From contig NZ_JBJHZY010000001.1 in NCBI RefSeq assembly GCF_045310525.1, positions 1,488,001 through 1,552,000 of the forward strand: 64,000 bases of DNA. Reading direction: 5' to 3'. Made by a program: the position numbers and the translations under genes. Within the stretch, counting starts at the first letter, position 1. Each line of letters starts with the position of its first letter. The stretch comes from Clostridium_AT radicumherbarum (GTDB lineage Bacteria > Bacillota > Clostridia > Clostridiales > Clostridiaceae). Of this stretch, positions 42,655 to 52,011 are shown piece after piece. Below the pieces are notes generated by a model that saw only the letters and a program-made list of their open reading frames with translations, was not told the DNA's origin and did no database searches.

Positions 42655-44871
42655 ATGAGGATTTCGTCTATATATATTCAGAACTTCCGAAAATTAAGGC
42701 AGTGCCGTATTGATTTTAGCAAAAAGACAACTCTGTTTGTTGGTGCTAATAATAGTGGAAAAACGTCTGCTATGGATGCATTGGGTAAATTTTTAGCGGG
42801 AAGAAGCTTTGTTTTTAACGATCTTACCTTATCCAATCGGACCTTAATAAACGTGAATGGTGAAGAATTGGTTGGCAATGAATGCAAAATACCGGAGGAT
42901 TTATCAAAATGGGAAGCCCTTTTGCCTATGATGGACGTTTGGTTAGAGGTAGAGCGTAGCGAGATTCATTATGTTGCCAGCATTATTCCCACCCTGAAAT
43001 GGCGTGGTGGAAAACTCGGGATTCGTTTAGCTTTTCAACCTAAAGATATTTCAAAGTTATTTGCAGAATATCGGGAGGCATATTCTGCGGCTCGTACCAC
43101 TGAAGCTGCAGGGAAAGGAAAAGATGCCTCTCATATAAATTTATACCCAAGAGATTTATGTGATTTCCTCGACAAAAAATTAACAACATATTTTTCTATC
43201 AAGTCATATGTGCTAGATCCCAAGCAGTCAGAAGCGAAAGTTCCGCAGTCAACCCCGTATGGAATGGAATGCTTCACTGACAACCCTTTAAAGGGTATTA
43301 TTAGAATAGACATGATTGATGCTCAACGTGGTTTTTCTGATCCGGAGTCTTCCGATGAAAGTGAAAGGTCTCGGAAACAGTTGTCTACCCAGATGCGCAG
43401 CTATTACGACAAACACTTAGATCCTGAGAAACTCCCCACCCCTAAGGATTTAGAAATACTGGAAGTCACCGAACAAGCGAGAGGTGTCTTTGATAAAAAT
43501 CTAGCTGAGAAGTTTGCCCCTGCAATTCAGGAACTGGAAGGCTTGGGTTATCCAGGCGTAACTGATCCTAAAATTACGATTACAACCAAGGTTAGCACAA
43601 GTGAGACATTGAAACACGATTCTGCCGTGCAGTATGCACTTAGCAAAAACGATGGGACGCTGAAGCTGCCGGAAAAATATAATGGCTTGGGCTATCAGAA
43701 TCTTATTTCAATGGTTTTCGATCTCATGAGTTTTCGAGACAGTTGGATGAGAGTTGGAAAAGCCCTGCAAGCACAGGATACTACGGATACAATTGAGCCA
43801 TTGCATCTTGTTCTAGTAGAAGAGCCGGAAGCGCATTTGCATATGCAGGTACAGCAAGTATTTATACGGAAAGCCTACTCAGTACTGCGAAATCATAAGT
43901 TTCTTAAAGACAATAAGAATTTTGCCACGCAGCTTGTTATCAGCACACATTCCAGCCATATCGCACGTGAGACGGACTTCTCTGATTTGCGCTATTTCAA
44001 GCGACTTCCAGAATGCGCTGAGTGCAATGTTGCAACAGCAAAAGTAATTAATCTATCCGATGTGTTCGGCAAAGAAGATGAGACAGACAAATTTGTAACA
44101 CGATACCTGCAAACAACTCATTGCGACTTATTTTTCGCAGATGCCGCTATATTAGTTGAAGGTTCTGCTGAAAGTATGTTAGTGCCTCATTTTATAAGGG
44201 ATCATTATCCAGAGTTACATCAAAGATATGTTTCTATACTTAATATAAATGGCCGTCATTCACATCGCTTGAGTCCTTTAATTGATAAACTGTGTTTACC
44301 AACATTAGTGATTTCCGATTTGGACTCTGTGGAACCAGATGGTTACCATAAGGCGGCTCGTCCTGTTAGAAACAAAGGGTTAATAAGCAGTAATTATGCA
44401 ATTACTGATTGGTTAGTTAAGGAAAAAGATTTAGATAAACTTTTGGATCTTCCAGTAGAACGAAAAGTACTCACAAATTACACTGCTGACAAATACTCTG
44501 TTCGTATTGCCTATCAGACCCCATTAACTGTCGATTTTGATAAAATACCAACCGAAGCATTGTCGAGCACGTTTGAAGATTGTGTTGTCTACACGAACTA
44601 TGAATTATTTAAGGGTCTTAAAGAAAGTGACATTGGAAGTGATGCTGGTAGTCTTATTAAAAAAGTTAATGCCGCACTTAATACTGTAAAATCATTTGAA
44701 GAACTCCACAAGCAAATATATAGTGTGCTTCGAGACGGGAAGTCTGATCAAAAAGCAGAATTTGCTTTGGATTTAATTTATACTATTGATCCAAACAGTC
44801 TTACAGTTCCTCCGTATATTGCGGAAGGCTTAGATTGGCTTCAAACTTTTCTGCGTCCGGAGGTGTGTTGA
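42655..44871 (+). CDS. OLD-type ATP-dependent endonuclease (Gabija GajA-like)
   Basis: 738 residues from the ATG at 42655 (GGAGG upstream; the frame is open further up without a ribosome site). N-terminal ABC-type ATPase: Walker A GANNSGKT with Lys36, signature and Walker B LVEEPEAHLHMQ, and STHSSHIARE. C-terminal TOPRIM nuclease: Glu502 in VEGSAESML and the DLD at 555-557 in VISDLDSVE. This is the OLD/GajA arrangement, and the next gene is a UvrD-like helicase as in Gabija. The protein is longer than the GajA first described (about 580 residues), so it may be a larger variant. Codons with CGT and CGG are more frequent than in the flanks. Confidence 0.87.
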   Translation: MRISSIYIQNFRKLRQCRIDFSKKTTLFVGANNSGKTSAMDALGKFLAGRSFVFNDLTLSNRTLINVNGEELVGNECKIPEDLSKWEALLPMMDVWLEVERSEIHYVASIIPTLKWRGGKLGIRLAFQPKDISKLFAEYREAYSAARTTEAAGKGKDASHINLYPRDLCDFLDKKLTTYFSIKSYVLDPKQSEAKVPQSTPYGMECFTDNPLKGIIRIDMIDAQRGFSDPESSDESERSRKQLSTQMRSYYDKHLDPEKLPTPKDLEILEVTEQARGVFDKNLAEKFAPAIQELEGLGYPGVTDPKITITTKVSTSETLKHDSAVQYALSKNDGTLKLPEKYNGLGYQNLISMVFDLMSFRDSWMRVGKALQAQDTTDTIEPLHLVLVEEPEAHLHMQVQQVFIRKAYSVLRNHKFLKDNKNFATQLVISTHSSHIARETDFSDLRYFKRLPECAECNVATAKVINLSDVFGKEDETDKFVTRYLQTTHCDLFFADAAILVEGSAESMLVPHFIRDHYPELHQRYVSILNINGRHSHRLSPLIDKLCLPTLVISDLDSVEPDGYHKAARPVRNKGLISSNYAITDWLVKEKDLDKLLDLPVERKVLTNYTADKYSVRIAYQTPLTVDFDKIPTEALSSTFEDCVVYTNYELFKGLKESDIGSDAGSLIKKVNAALNTVKSFEELHKQIYSVLRDGKSDQKAEFALDLIYTIDPNSLTVPPYIAEGLDWLQTFLRPEVC

Positions 44872-44874
44872 AAC

Positions 44875-46734
44875 ATGGAAGGTATAAAAGCTGTCCAGCA
44901 ATTATCGGATAACTACATAGATGATCATGTGGACGATGAAATAAAACTATGTTTCTCTGAAGATAGTCCCAAAAGCTTCTTTATGTTTGCAGGTGCAGGT
45001 TCTGGCAAAACACGAAGCTTAATTAATGCGCTTTCTTTTTTGGACAAAGAAATGGGAGCTAAATTTTCTGCACACTCCAAACAGGTTGCAGTTATAACTT
45101 ACACAAATGCCGCCTGTGACGAAATATCTAAAAGGCTTCAATATAAGCCTATTTTTGCAGTATCAACTATTCATAGCTTTCTATGGGAACTGATTAAAAA
45201 TTATCAGACCGATATAAAGGCTTGGATTATTGAATCTCTAAAAAAGGATATTGCCGAATTGAATGAAAAACAGGCTAAAGGACGTGGCGGTGATGCCACT
45301 GTTAAAAGGGCAGAAGAAATTAAAAGGAAGTCTACTCGCCTTGCTAAGATTGAAAGCGTAAAGAGATTTTCCTACAACCCTAATGGAGACAATGTGGGCT
45401 ATGACTCTCTAAGCCATAGTGAAGTTGTTAAAATGGGTTCTGAATTTATAACCACCGAAGAAACCATGCAGGAAATCTTAGTCGGTAAATATCCAGTCTT
45501 GCTAATTGACGAGAGCCAAGATACAAAGAAAGAGCTTGTTGACGCTTTACTTATTGTCTATGAGAAATATAAGGACAGATTCGTTATGGGCATGTTCGGC
45601 GACACGATGCAGAGAATATATATGGATGGCAAAGATAATTTAGCATGGTGTATCCCTGACGAATGGGAAAAACCAGAAAAGGTTATGAATCATCGTAGCG
45701 CTAAGCGGATAGTAGAGTTAGCCAATACAATTCGAAATACTATTGATAAACAGCAGCAGCGTCCTCGCTCTGATGCCGAGGCGGGAACGGTGAGTTTATT
45801 CATAGCAGATTCATCGGCCAATAAAGAAGAGGTGGAACGTCGAGCAGCTAAAATTATGGCTGAGAAGGCTAATGACAATGACTGGCTTGATGCCGCCAAA
45901 TATAAAAGCTTAATACTGGAGCATCACATGGCAGCCAGTAGATTTGGATTTTTTGACTTATATTCACCGCTTAATGAATCCAAAGCTTTTGACACATTTT
46001 TGCGTGACGGATCAATATCTGAAATATCGTTTTTATCTAATGTTGTTTCTCCACTAGTAAATGCATACCAAAATGATAATGATTTTGAGGTTTCGAAAAT
46101 TATTCGTCAGTACTCTCCTCTTATTGACAAAAAAGCATTTCGGAAATGTTCTGAAGACCAAGCTAAGTTGCTAGAAGTGGCAGAAAATGCAGTTGAGGAC
46201 TTGCTTACTCTTTGGAAAGATGGAGTTATCCCTACCTGCATCAATATATTAAAGAGCATTAAAAAGAATAACCTTTTTAATCTCAATGATCGTGTAGATA
46301 ATATCCTATCCGAAGAAGAACAAGACGAAGATAAAAAAGTCACAGCATTACGAAAAGCACTATCTGTACCTTTTGATGAACTCGAACGATATTCGGCATA
46401 TGTAACTGGCAATACCCAATTTGCTACACATCAAGGGGTTAAGGGACTAGAGTTCCCCAGGGTCATGGTTATTATGGATGATGTTGAAGCAAAAGGATTT
46501 TTGTTTAGCTATGAAAAACTTTTTGGTGCGAAGTCTAAAACTGACACAGATTTAAAAAATGAACGTGAAGGGAAGGATACTGGAATTATGCGAACAGCAA
46601 GGCTTTTCTATGTTGCGTGTTCGAGGGCTGAAAAAAGCTTAGCAGTTGTAGCTTATACAGAGGATACAGAAGCCGTTAAAAAAACTGCAATTTTAAATGG
46701 CTGGTTTTCAACAGCAGAAATTGAAGTTTTATAA
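44875..46734 (+). CDS. UvrD/Rep-like helicase (Gabija GajB-like)
   Basis: 619 residues, starting three bases after the nuclease gene. Superfamily 1 motifs: Walker A FAGAGSGKTRS with Lys45, motif Ia ITYTNAACDEI, motif II LLIDESQDTKKEL near 212, motif V-like THQGVKGLEFPRVMVIMDD, and motif VI RLFYVACSRAEKSL. The pair with the OLD nuclease is the Gabija arrangement, which degrades or nicks invading DNA in response to nucleotide depletion. It is larger than the reference GajB (about 490 residues). Another two-gene OLD/UvrD family is possible. Confidence 0.87.
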   Translation: MEGIKAVQQLSDNYIDDHVDDEIKLCFSEDSPKSFFMFAGAGSGKTRSLINALSFLDKEMGAKFSAHSKQVAVITYTNAACDEISKRLQYKPIFAVSTIHSFLWELIKNYQTDIKAWIIESLKKDIAELNEKQAKGRGGDATVKRAEEIKRKSTRLAKIESVKRFSYNPNGDNVGYDSLSHSEVVKMGSEFITTEETMQEILVGKYPVLLIDESQDTKKELVDALLIVYEKYKDRFVMGMFGDTMQRIYMDGKDNLAWCIPDEWEKPEKVMNHRSAKRIVELANTIRNTIDKQQQRPRSDAEAGTVSLFIADSSANKEEVERRAAKIMAEKANDNDWLDAAKYKSLILEHHMAASRFGFFDLYSPLNESKAFDTFLRDGSISEISFLSNVVSPLVNAYQNDNDFEVSKIIRQYSPLIDKKAFRKCSEDQAKLLEVAENAVEDLLTLWKDGVIPTCINILKSIKKNNLFNLNDRVDNILSEEEQDEDKKVTALRKALSVPFDELERYSAYVTGNTQFATHQGVKGLEFPRVMVIMDDVEAKGFLFSYEKLFGAKSKTDTDLKNEREGKDTGIMRTARLFYVACSRAEKSLAVVAYTEDTEAVKKTAILNGWFSTAEIEVL

Positions 46735-46951
46735 TACAACTAAATATCAATCATTATTCTTAATTGGATTACTGATTAATGCTTATTATAGAAAGTGGGT
46801 GTCAAGCACTCAACCAACACTTGAAGCTATGATAATGATGATAAAATAATTAAGCATAAATACATTATCGAAAGGCTTTATATGCATAAATTATACGTCA
46901 AATATGAATAAATACACATGAAATTTTGTCGTTATGTTCCCGCACACGTGG

Positions 46952-47187
46952 CACGTGGAGACAGTTGTGTTAATAGAGAAGAAATAGCCTGATATCAAAG
47001 GCTTTGAAGGCTTTTGAGTAAATATTGAAGTGTGTTTTATGTTCCCTCAGACTACAGTTTGGGGGAACTTTTGCTTGAGGGGGGTTAACAATTACTCAAA
47101 ATTAAGAGGTTTTGCGTATTTGTTTAGTTTTGCGTAGATGTTTATTATAACAAGGGATAACACCCCTCGCCTCCACCACGTGGAGAC
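46952..47187. repeat. Repeat cluster in a gene-poor stretch (CACGTGGAGAC, TTTTGCGTA, inverted GAGGGG arms)
   Basis: The 1450 bases between the helicase and hsdM have no intact gene. CACGTGGAGAC occurs at 46952-46962 and 47177-47187. Between them lie a GTTCCC...GGGAAC hairpin (47041-47068), an inverted pair GAGGGGGGTTA/TAACACCCCTC (47077-47087, 47158-47168), and TTTTGCGTA twice (47110-47118, 47128-47136). It looks like a former recombination or element end; this is inference. Confidence 0.5.
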
Positions 47188-47581
47188 CTGTGTACTGCTA
47201 TATAAGGTGAAATAAGAATTGAATTGGACTGGATGGACGCACTCAGAGATGGGTGTGTTTTGCTGTAGAAAATTGTTTAAGTGTTTTGAAAATAATGTTA
47301 GGATGGGGTATAATAAAAAGATGAATAATTATATTAATAAAGTTATTGATAGTACCATTAAAAGTACAGGTGATGCAGTATGATAGGTTATATGAAAGCA
47401 GGAAGATACAAAGCGTGGGTTGCTTGATGAAAAACGTATAAAATATACCAAATTTTATTTATCATCGGTATTTACAATAGTAATAAAATGAACTATAAAA
47501 TGCAAATGGAGAGTATGAAGGGATTACATCGGAAGAGAATAAATGTAGATTATGGCACGGGGTAAATGAATTAAGAGGTTA

Positions 47582-47653
47582 ATGGATGCAAGTCGATATA
47601 AAGATTATATGTTAGGACTAATGGTTTATAAGTTTTTGAGTGGTAAACTTTAG
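47582..47653 (+). pseudogene. Fragment of hsdM (type I methyltransferase N-terminus)
   Basis: The frame reads MDASRYKDYMLGLMVYKFL then SGKL and a stop. It corresponds to the EYKDYILGFIFYKFLSDK region of the intact HsdM downstream. Everything after it is missing. Confidence 0.8.
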
Positions 47654-47676
47654 AAACAAGATAGAACTTTAAAGTG

Positions 47677-48141
47677 GATTGACTTATTCGCCTTATAATG
47701 TTGTTAAGGAAAAAGGAACACTTGTATTACGTTCTTCTAATGTAAAAAACGGTGAAGAAGTCGATGCAGATAATGCGTCTGCCGATTAAAGCGTTGTTAA
47801 TTCTAGCAATGTAAAAGAGGGAGATATAATAGTTGTAGTGTATAACAGTTCTCGTTTTTTGATTGGGAGACAAGCTCAAATCAAGGCTGAAGTGGGTAAT
47901 ACCGTCATTGAAGCTTTTATGATATGTAATATTCAAATCATTTCGCAGTAATAAATGCGTTACTTAACACAAAAGGATTTGACAGAGAGGTTGAAAAAAA
48001 ACTAGGTGCAACAATCAACCAAATCAAAAACAGTATGTTCAAATAAATGGAATTTATGTTTCTAAAATCATAAGAGAAAACCGAATTGGAGAGATGTTTA
48101 CACATATCGATAACTTTATCACTCTTCATCAACGTAAGTAA
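47677..48141 (+). pseudogene. Decayed hsdS (type I specificity subunit)
   Basis: Frames with intervening stops and shifts read GLTYSPYNVVKEKGTLVLRS, then SSNVKNGEEV, VVNSSNVKEGDIIVVV, RFLIGRQAQIKAE, FDREVEKKLGATINQIKNS and finally IDNFITLHQRK. These are the target-recognition domain, conserved spacer and C-terminal HQRK end of HsdS. Its target-recognition sequence is unlike both halves of the intact HsdS nearby, so it could have been a donor for specificity switching before decay. Confidence 0.85.
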
Positions 48142-48187
48142 AAAACGATAAATTTATTATAAAGACTACTAGGAGGAATAAACAGAT

Positions 48188-50755
48188 ATGAACAAACAGC
48201 AACTGGCAAATAAGATTTGGGAGTCAGCTAATAAGATGCGTTCCAAGATTGAAGCTAATGAATACAAGGATTATATTCTTGGTTTTATTTTTTATAAATT
48301 CTTGTCAGATAAGGAAGTTGAATATTTAAAGACTTTGGATTGGACAGATGAAGATTTACCGGAACTTACAGAAGAAGAAAGAGATACAGTTGATTTGTGT
48401 AAGAAAAAAAATGGCTATTTTATCGCATATAACAATCTTTTTTCTACGTGGGTGAAGATGGGTAAGGACTTTGATGTGTCAAATGTTACTGATGCTCTTT
48501 CTGCATTTGAAAGAAATATTGGTAATAACTATAAGTCGGTATTTGATAAGATATTTGATACATTGCAGATGGGGTTAAATAAACTTGGCGAAACCAGTGG
48601 TGCAAGAACAAATGCAATCAGGGGACTTTTAAGTTTGATAAAAGATATTCCTATGGATGAAAAGCAAGGATATGATGTCTTGGGGTATATCTATGAATAT
48701 CTTATATCAAATTTTGCATCAAATGCTGGAAAGAAGGCTGGAGAGTTCTATACGCCACATGAAGTTTCATTACTTATGTCAGAAATTATTGCATATCACT
48801 TAAAGGAGCAGAATAATATTTCTATTTATGATCCGACCTCTGGTTCCGGTTCATTGCTTATAAATATTGGAAAGAGTGCTTCTAAGTATATGGACAGTGA
48901 GAATATTAAGTATTTTGCTCAGGAGTTAAAGGAAAATACATATAACCTTACTCGAATGAATCTTGTTATGAGAGGTATAAAACCTGCTAATATACGCACA
49001 AGAAATGCAGATACTCTGGAAGAAGATTGGCCAATTGATTTGAATAGCTATCCTCCAGTGCTTAGAGTAGATGCCGTAGTTTCCAATCCTCCATATTCAC
49101 AGGTTTGGAATCCAGAAGATAAAGAATTTGATGAACGATATTCGGGTTATGGTATAGCACCAAAATCAAAAGCGGATTATGCATTCTTGTTACATGATTT
49201 GTACCATGTTTCTCCGAATGGAATTATGACGATTGTATTACCTCATGGTGTGTTATTTCGAGGAGGAGAAGAGGGGGAAATACGTAAGAACTTAATTGAA
49301 AAAAATCAGATTGATGTCATTATTGGTTTGCCTGCAAACATATTTTTTGGTACTGGTATTCCAACTATAATTATGGTATTGAAGCAAACAAGGGATAATG
49401 ATGATGTGTTGATTATAGATGCATCAAAGTGCTTTGAAAAAGAAGGAAAAAATAATAAGTTACGTGCTTGTGATATCAGAAAAATTGCAGATACTGTGGC
49501 AGCTAGGGCTACAGTTCCTAAGTTTTCAAGAACTGTTAGTAGAGATGAAATCAGAAAAAACGAATATAACTTAAATATTCCACGCTATGTTGATTCCTCT
49601 GAAAAGGCAGAGAGTTATGATATTTATGCATCTATGTTTGGTGGAATTCCTACAAGTGAGATTGAAGAACTGAAAGAGTACTGGGACGCTTTGGAAGGAT
49701 TAAGAAGTGCTCTATTTGTTGCAGTCAATGAATTCTATTCAGAACTTGCTACGCAAAATATGAAAGATACTATAAAGAATCACGATGCGATAAAAACTTT
49801 TGAAAATACGTTTAAGAAAGCATTTGAAGGATTTGAAGAGTATTTGTTCGGCGAATTGATTGAAAATGCAGAAAGTGTTTCAGTATCAAAAGAGGAAACT
49901 AAAATTAGTAAAGATATATTTGCTCGCTTGGAAAATATTCCACTTGTTGACAGATATGAGGCATATCAATTACTGGATGATAGCTGGACTCAGATTGCTA
50001 GCGATTTAGAAATGATTCAAACAGAAGGTTTTGAAGCAACAAAGAAAGTTGACCCCAATATGGTTATTAAGAAGAAAAATGGTGCTGATGTTGAGGTACA
50101 GGAAGGCTTTATAGGACATATTATTCCATTTGATTTAGTACAGAATACAATTTTAAGGGACGATTATCAACAACTTAAAGACAAGGAGAACCGACTTAAT
50201 GAGATTACTGCTATGTATGAAGAATTACTTGATTCTATGAGTGAAGAAGAAAAATCAAGCGATGCAATCAACGAAGATGGTACAGCATTTGTAAATGCAC
50301 AAGTTGCTAAACTTGCAAAACAATATGCTGCTGAAATGAAAAAAGGTGATATATTTGGTGAGGATAGTTTTGAAACAAAGATTATTCAGTGCAATGGTTT
50401 GATTTTTGATGAGAAAGCATTGAAAAAAGAAATCAAAGAGGAAGCAGATGCACTTCATATTAAGACAAAAAATACTATTGAAGCATTGACTGACGATGAT
50501 GTTAAAATGCTTCTTCACAGGAAGTGGATAACTAAACTTGTAAAAAGCTTATATTCTATGCCAAATACAATTGTCGAAGACTTGATAGCAAGAGTAAGTA
50601 GTATTTCAATGAAGTATAGTGAAACTTTTGAGGATGTAGAGAAGAGTATTATAGCTACAGAGAAGGAATTAAGCGTATTGTTGGAAGAACTTTGCGGCAA
50701 TGAATTTGATATTAAGGGGCTCAGTGAATTTAAATTACTGTTAAAGGGTGAATAA
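48188..50755 (+). CDS. hsdM: Type I restriction-modification system DNA methyltransferase subunit HsdM
   Basis: 855 residues. HsdM_N domain (1-140), then N6-adenine methyltransferase domain with motif I DPTSGSGSLLINIG near 215 and motif IV NPPYSQVW near 300. It methylates adenine in the asymmetric target when joined to HsdS. The protein is about 300 residues longer than the usual HsdM (about 520); the extra C-terminal part contains charged helices (LKDKENRLNEITAMYEEL, EKALKKEIKEEADALH) and continues in one frame. The ribosome site AGGAGG precedes the ATG. hsdS starts one base after its stop. Confidence 0.95.
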   Translation: MNKQQLANKIWESANKMRSKIEANEYKDYILGFIFYKFLSDKEVEYLKTLDWTDEDLPELTEEERDTVDLCKKKNGYFIAYNNLFSTWVKMGKDFDVSNVTDALSAFERNIGNNYKSVFDKIFDTLQMGLNKLGETSGARTNAIRGLLSLIKDIPMDEKQGYDVLGYIYEYLISNFASNAGKKAGEFYTPHEVSLLMSEIIAYHLKEQNNISIYDPTSGSGSLLINIGKSASKYMDSENIKYFAQELKENTYNLTRMNLVMRGIKPANIRTRNADTLEEDWPIDLNSYPPVLRVDAVVSNPPYSQVWNPEDKEFDERYSGYGIAPKSKADYAFLLHDLYHVSPNGIMTIVLPHGVLFRGGEEGEIRKNLIEKNQIDVIIGLPANIFFGTGIPTIIMVLKQTRDNDDVLIIDASKCFEKEGKNNKLRACDIRKIADTVAARATVPKFSRTVSRDEIRKNEYNLNIPRYVDSSEKAESYDIYASMFGGIPTSEIEELKEYWDALEGLRSALFVAVNEFYSELATQNMKDTIKNHDAIKTFENTFKKAFEGFEEYLFGELIENAESVSVSKEETKISKDIFARLENIPLVDRYEAYQLLDDSWTQIASDLEMIQTEGFEATKKVDPNMVIKKKNGADVEVQEGFIGHIIPFDLVQNTILRDDYQQLKDKENRLNEITAMYEELLDSMSEEEKSSDAINEDGTAFVNAQVAKLAKQYAAEMKKGDIFGEDSFETKIIQCNGLIFDEKALKKEIKEEADALHIKTKNTIEALTDDDVKMLLHRKWITKLVKSLYSMPNTIVEDLIARVSSISMKYSETFEDVEKSIIATEKELSVLLEELCGNEFDIKGLSEFKLLLKGE

Positions 50756-50756
50756 T

Positions 50757-51998
50757 ATGATCGAAAAAAAGAAAACACCGAGGATTAGATTTGCAGGATT
50801 TACTGATGCTTGGGAACAGCGCAAGTTTGACGAATTAGCTGATTATAAAAAAGGACCTTTTGGAAGTGCATTGACCAAAGATATGTTTGTTCCGAAAGGA
50901 AACGATAATGTTAAAGTATATGAACAGCAAAATGCTATAAATAAGGATTGGAAATTAGAAAGATATTTTATTCCTAAGGATTATGCAATTAAGATGAATT
51001 CTTTCAAAGTACTTGCAGGAGATATTATTGTATCATGTGCTGGCACAATAGGCGAAATATATGTATTACCAATGGATGCAGAGACCGGAATTATTAATCA
51101 AGCATTAATGAGAGTTAGGGTTAAAGAAGATATTGTTGAGAAAAAATTGTTTATATATTTATTTTCTAATATGATTGAAAGCTTTTCAAAAATTCATAGT
51201 AATGGGTCAGCAATGAAAAATATACCACCATTTTCAGACCTAAAGCCGATGTTAGTGAATGTACCAACGAAAACGGAACAGAGAAAACTTATTAGCTTGT
51301 TAATAGATCTCGACAAACTTATCACCCTTCATCAGCGTAAGTATAACAAGCTAGAAGTAATGAAGAAATCCATGTTAGAAAAAATGTTTCCTAAAAGTGG
51401 TTCAAATATTCCAGAAATAAGATTTGCAGGATTTACTGATGCTTGGGAGCAGCGTAAGTTTTCAGATATAACATATCTGGCTGGAGAAAAGAATCGAAAC
51501 AATATTCCATATCAAAGTTATTCTATATCAAATGAAAAAGGCTTTATTCCACAAGATGAGCAATTTGAAAATGGTGGAACAATGAAAGAAGCTGATAAAA
51601 GTATGTATCTTATTGTTCAACCAAATTCATTTGCATATAATCCGGCAAGAATAAATGTAGGGTCTATTGGATACTATGATTTGCCTGAAAATGTAATTGT
51701 TAGCTCACTTTACGAGGTGTTCAAAACATCAGATGATATAGATGATAGATTTCTATGGCATTGGTTCAAATCAGATTTGTTCCCTAAATTTATTGAGCGT
51801 TACCAAGAAGGTGGGGTTCGTATGTACTTTTATTATAATAAATTATGTATGTGTTCCTTGGATTTGCCAAGCATAGAAGAACAAAGGAAAATAGGCAAAT
51901 ATTTTGATAAGTTCGATAACCTTATCACCCTTCATCAGCGTAAGCTGGAGAAACTGAAAAAAATCAAGAAATCTATGTTAGAAAAAATGTTTATATAG
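50757..51998 (+). CDS. hsdS: Type I restriction-modification system specificity subunit HsdS
   Basis: 413 residues from the ATG at 50757; an in-frame GTG at 50748 lies in the hsdM end. There are two target-recognition domains. Each is preceded by the same segment IRFAGFTDAWEQRKF (50784 and 51420 regions) and each ends in LITLHQRK followed by a helical spacer that ends KKSMLEKMF. These duplicated pieces form the conserved repeats of HsdS and define a bipartite recognition sequence. It lies between hsdM and hsdR in the same operon. Confidence 0.95.
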   Translation: MIEKKKTPRIRFAGFTDAWEQRKFDELADYKKGPFGSALTKDMFVPKGNDNVKVYEQQNAINKDWKLERYFIPKDYAIKMNSFKVLAGDIIVSCAGTIGEIYVLPMDAETGIINQALMRVRVKEDIVEKKLFIYLFSNMIESFSKIHSNGSAMKNIPPFSDLKPMLVNVPTKTEQRKLISLLIDLDKLITLHQRKYNKLEVMKKSMLEKMFPKSGSNIPEIRFAGFTDAWEQRKFSDITYLAGEKNRNNIPYQSYSISNEKGFIPQDEQFENGGTMKEADKSMYLIVQPNSFAYNPARINVGSIGYYDLPENVIVSSLYEVFKTSDDIDDRFLWHWFKSDLFPKFIERYQEGGVRMYFYYNKLCMCSLDLPSIEEQRKIGKYFDKFDNLITLHQRKLEKLKKIKKSMLEKMFI

Positions 51999-52011
51999 GA
52001 GGTGTTCGCCC

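Noticed and set aside
47727..48132. Two minus-strand ORFs in the decayed hsdS
   Set aside because: They are antisense to a recognisable hsdS remnant.
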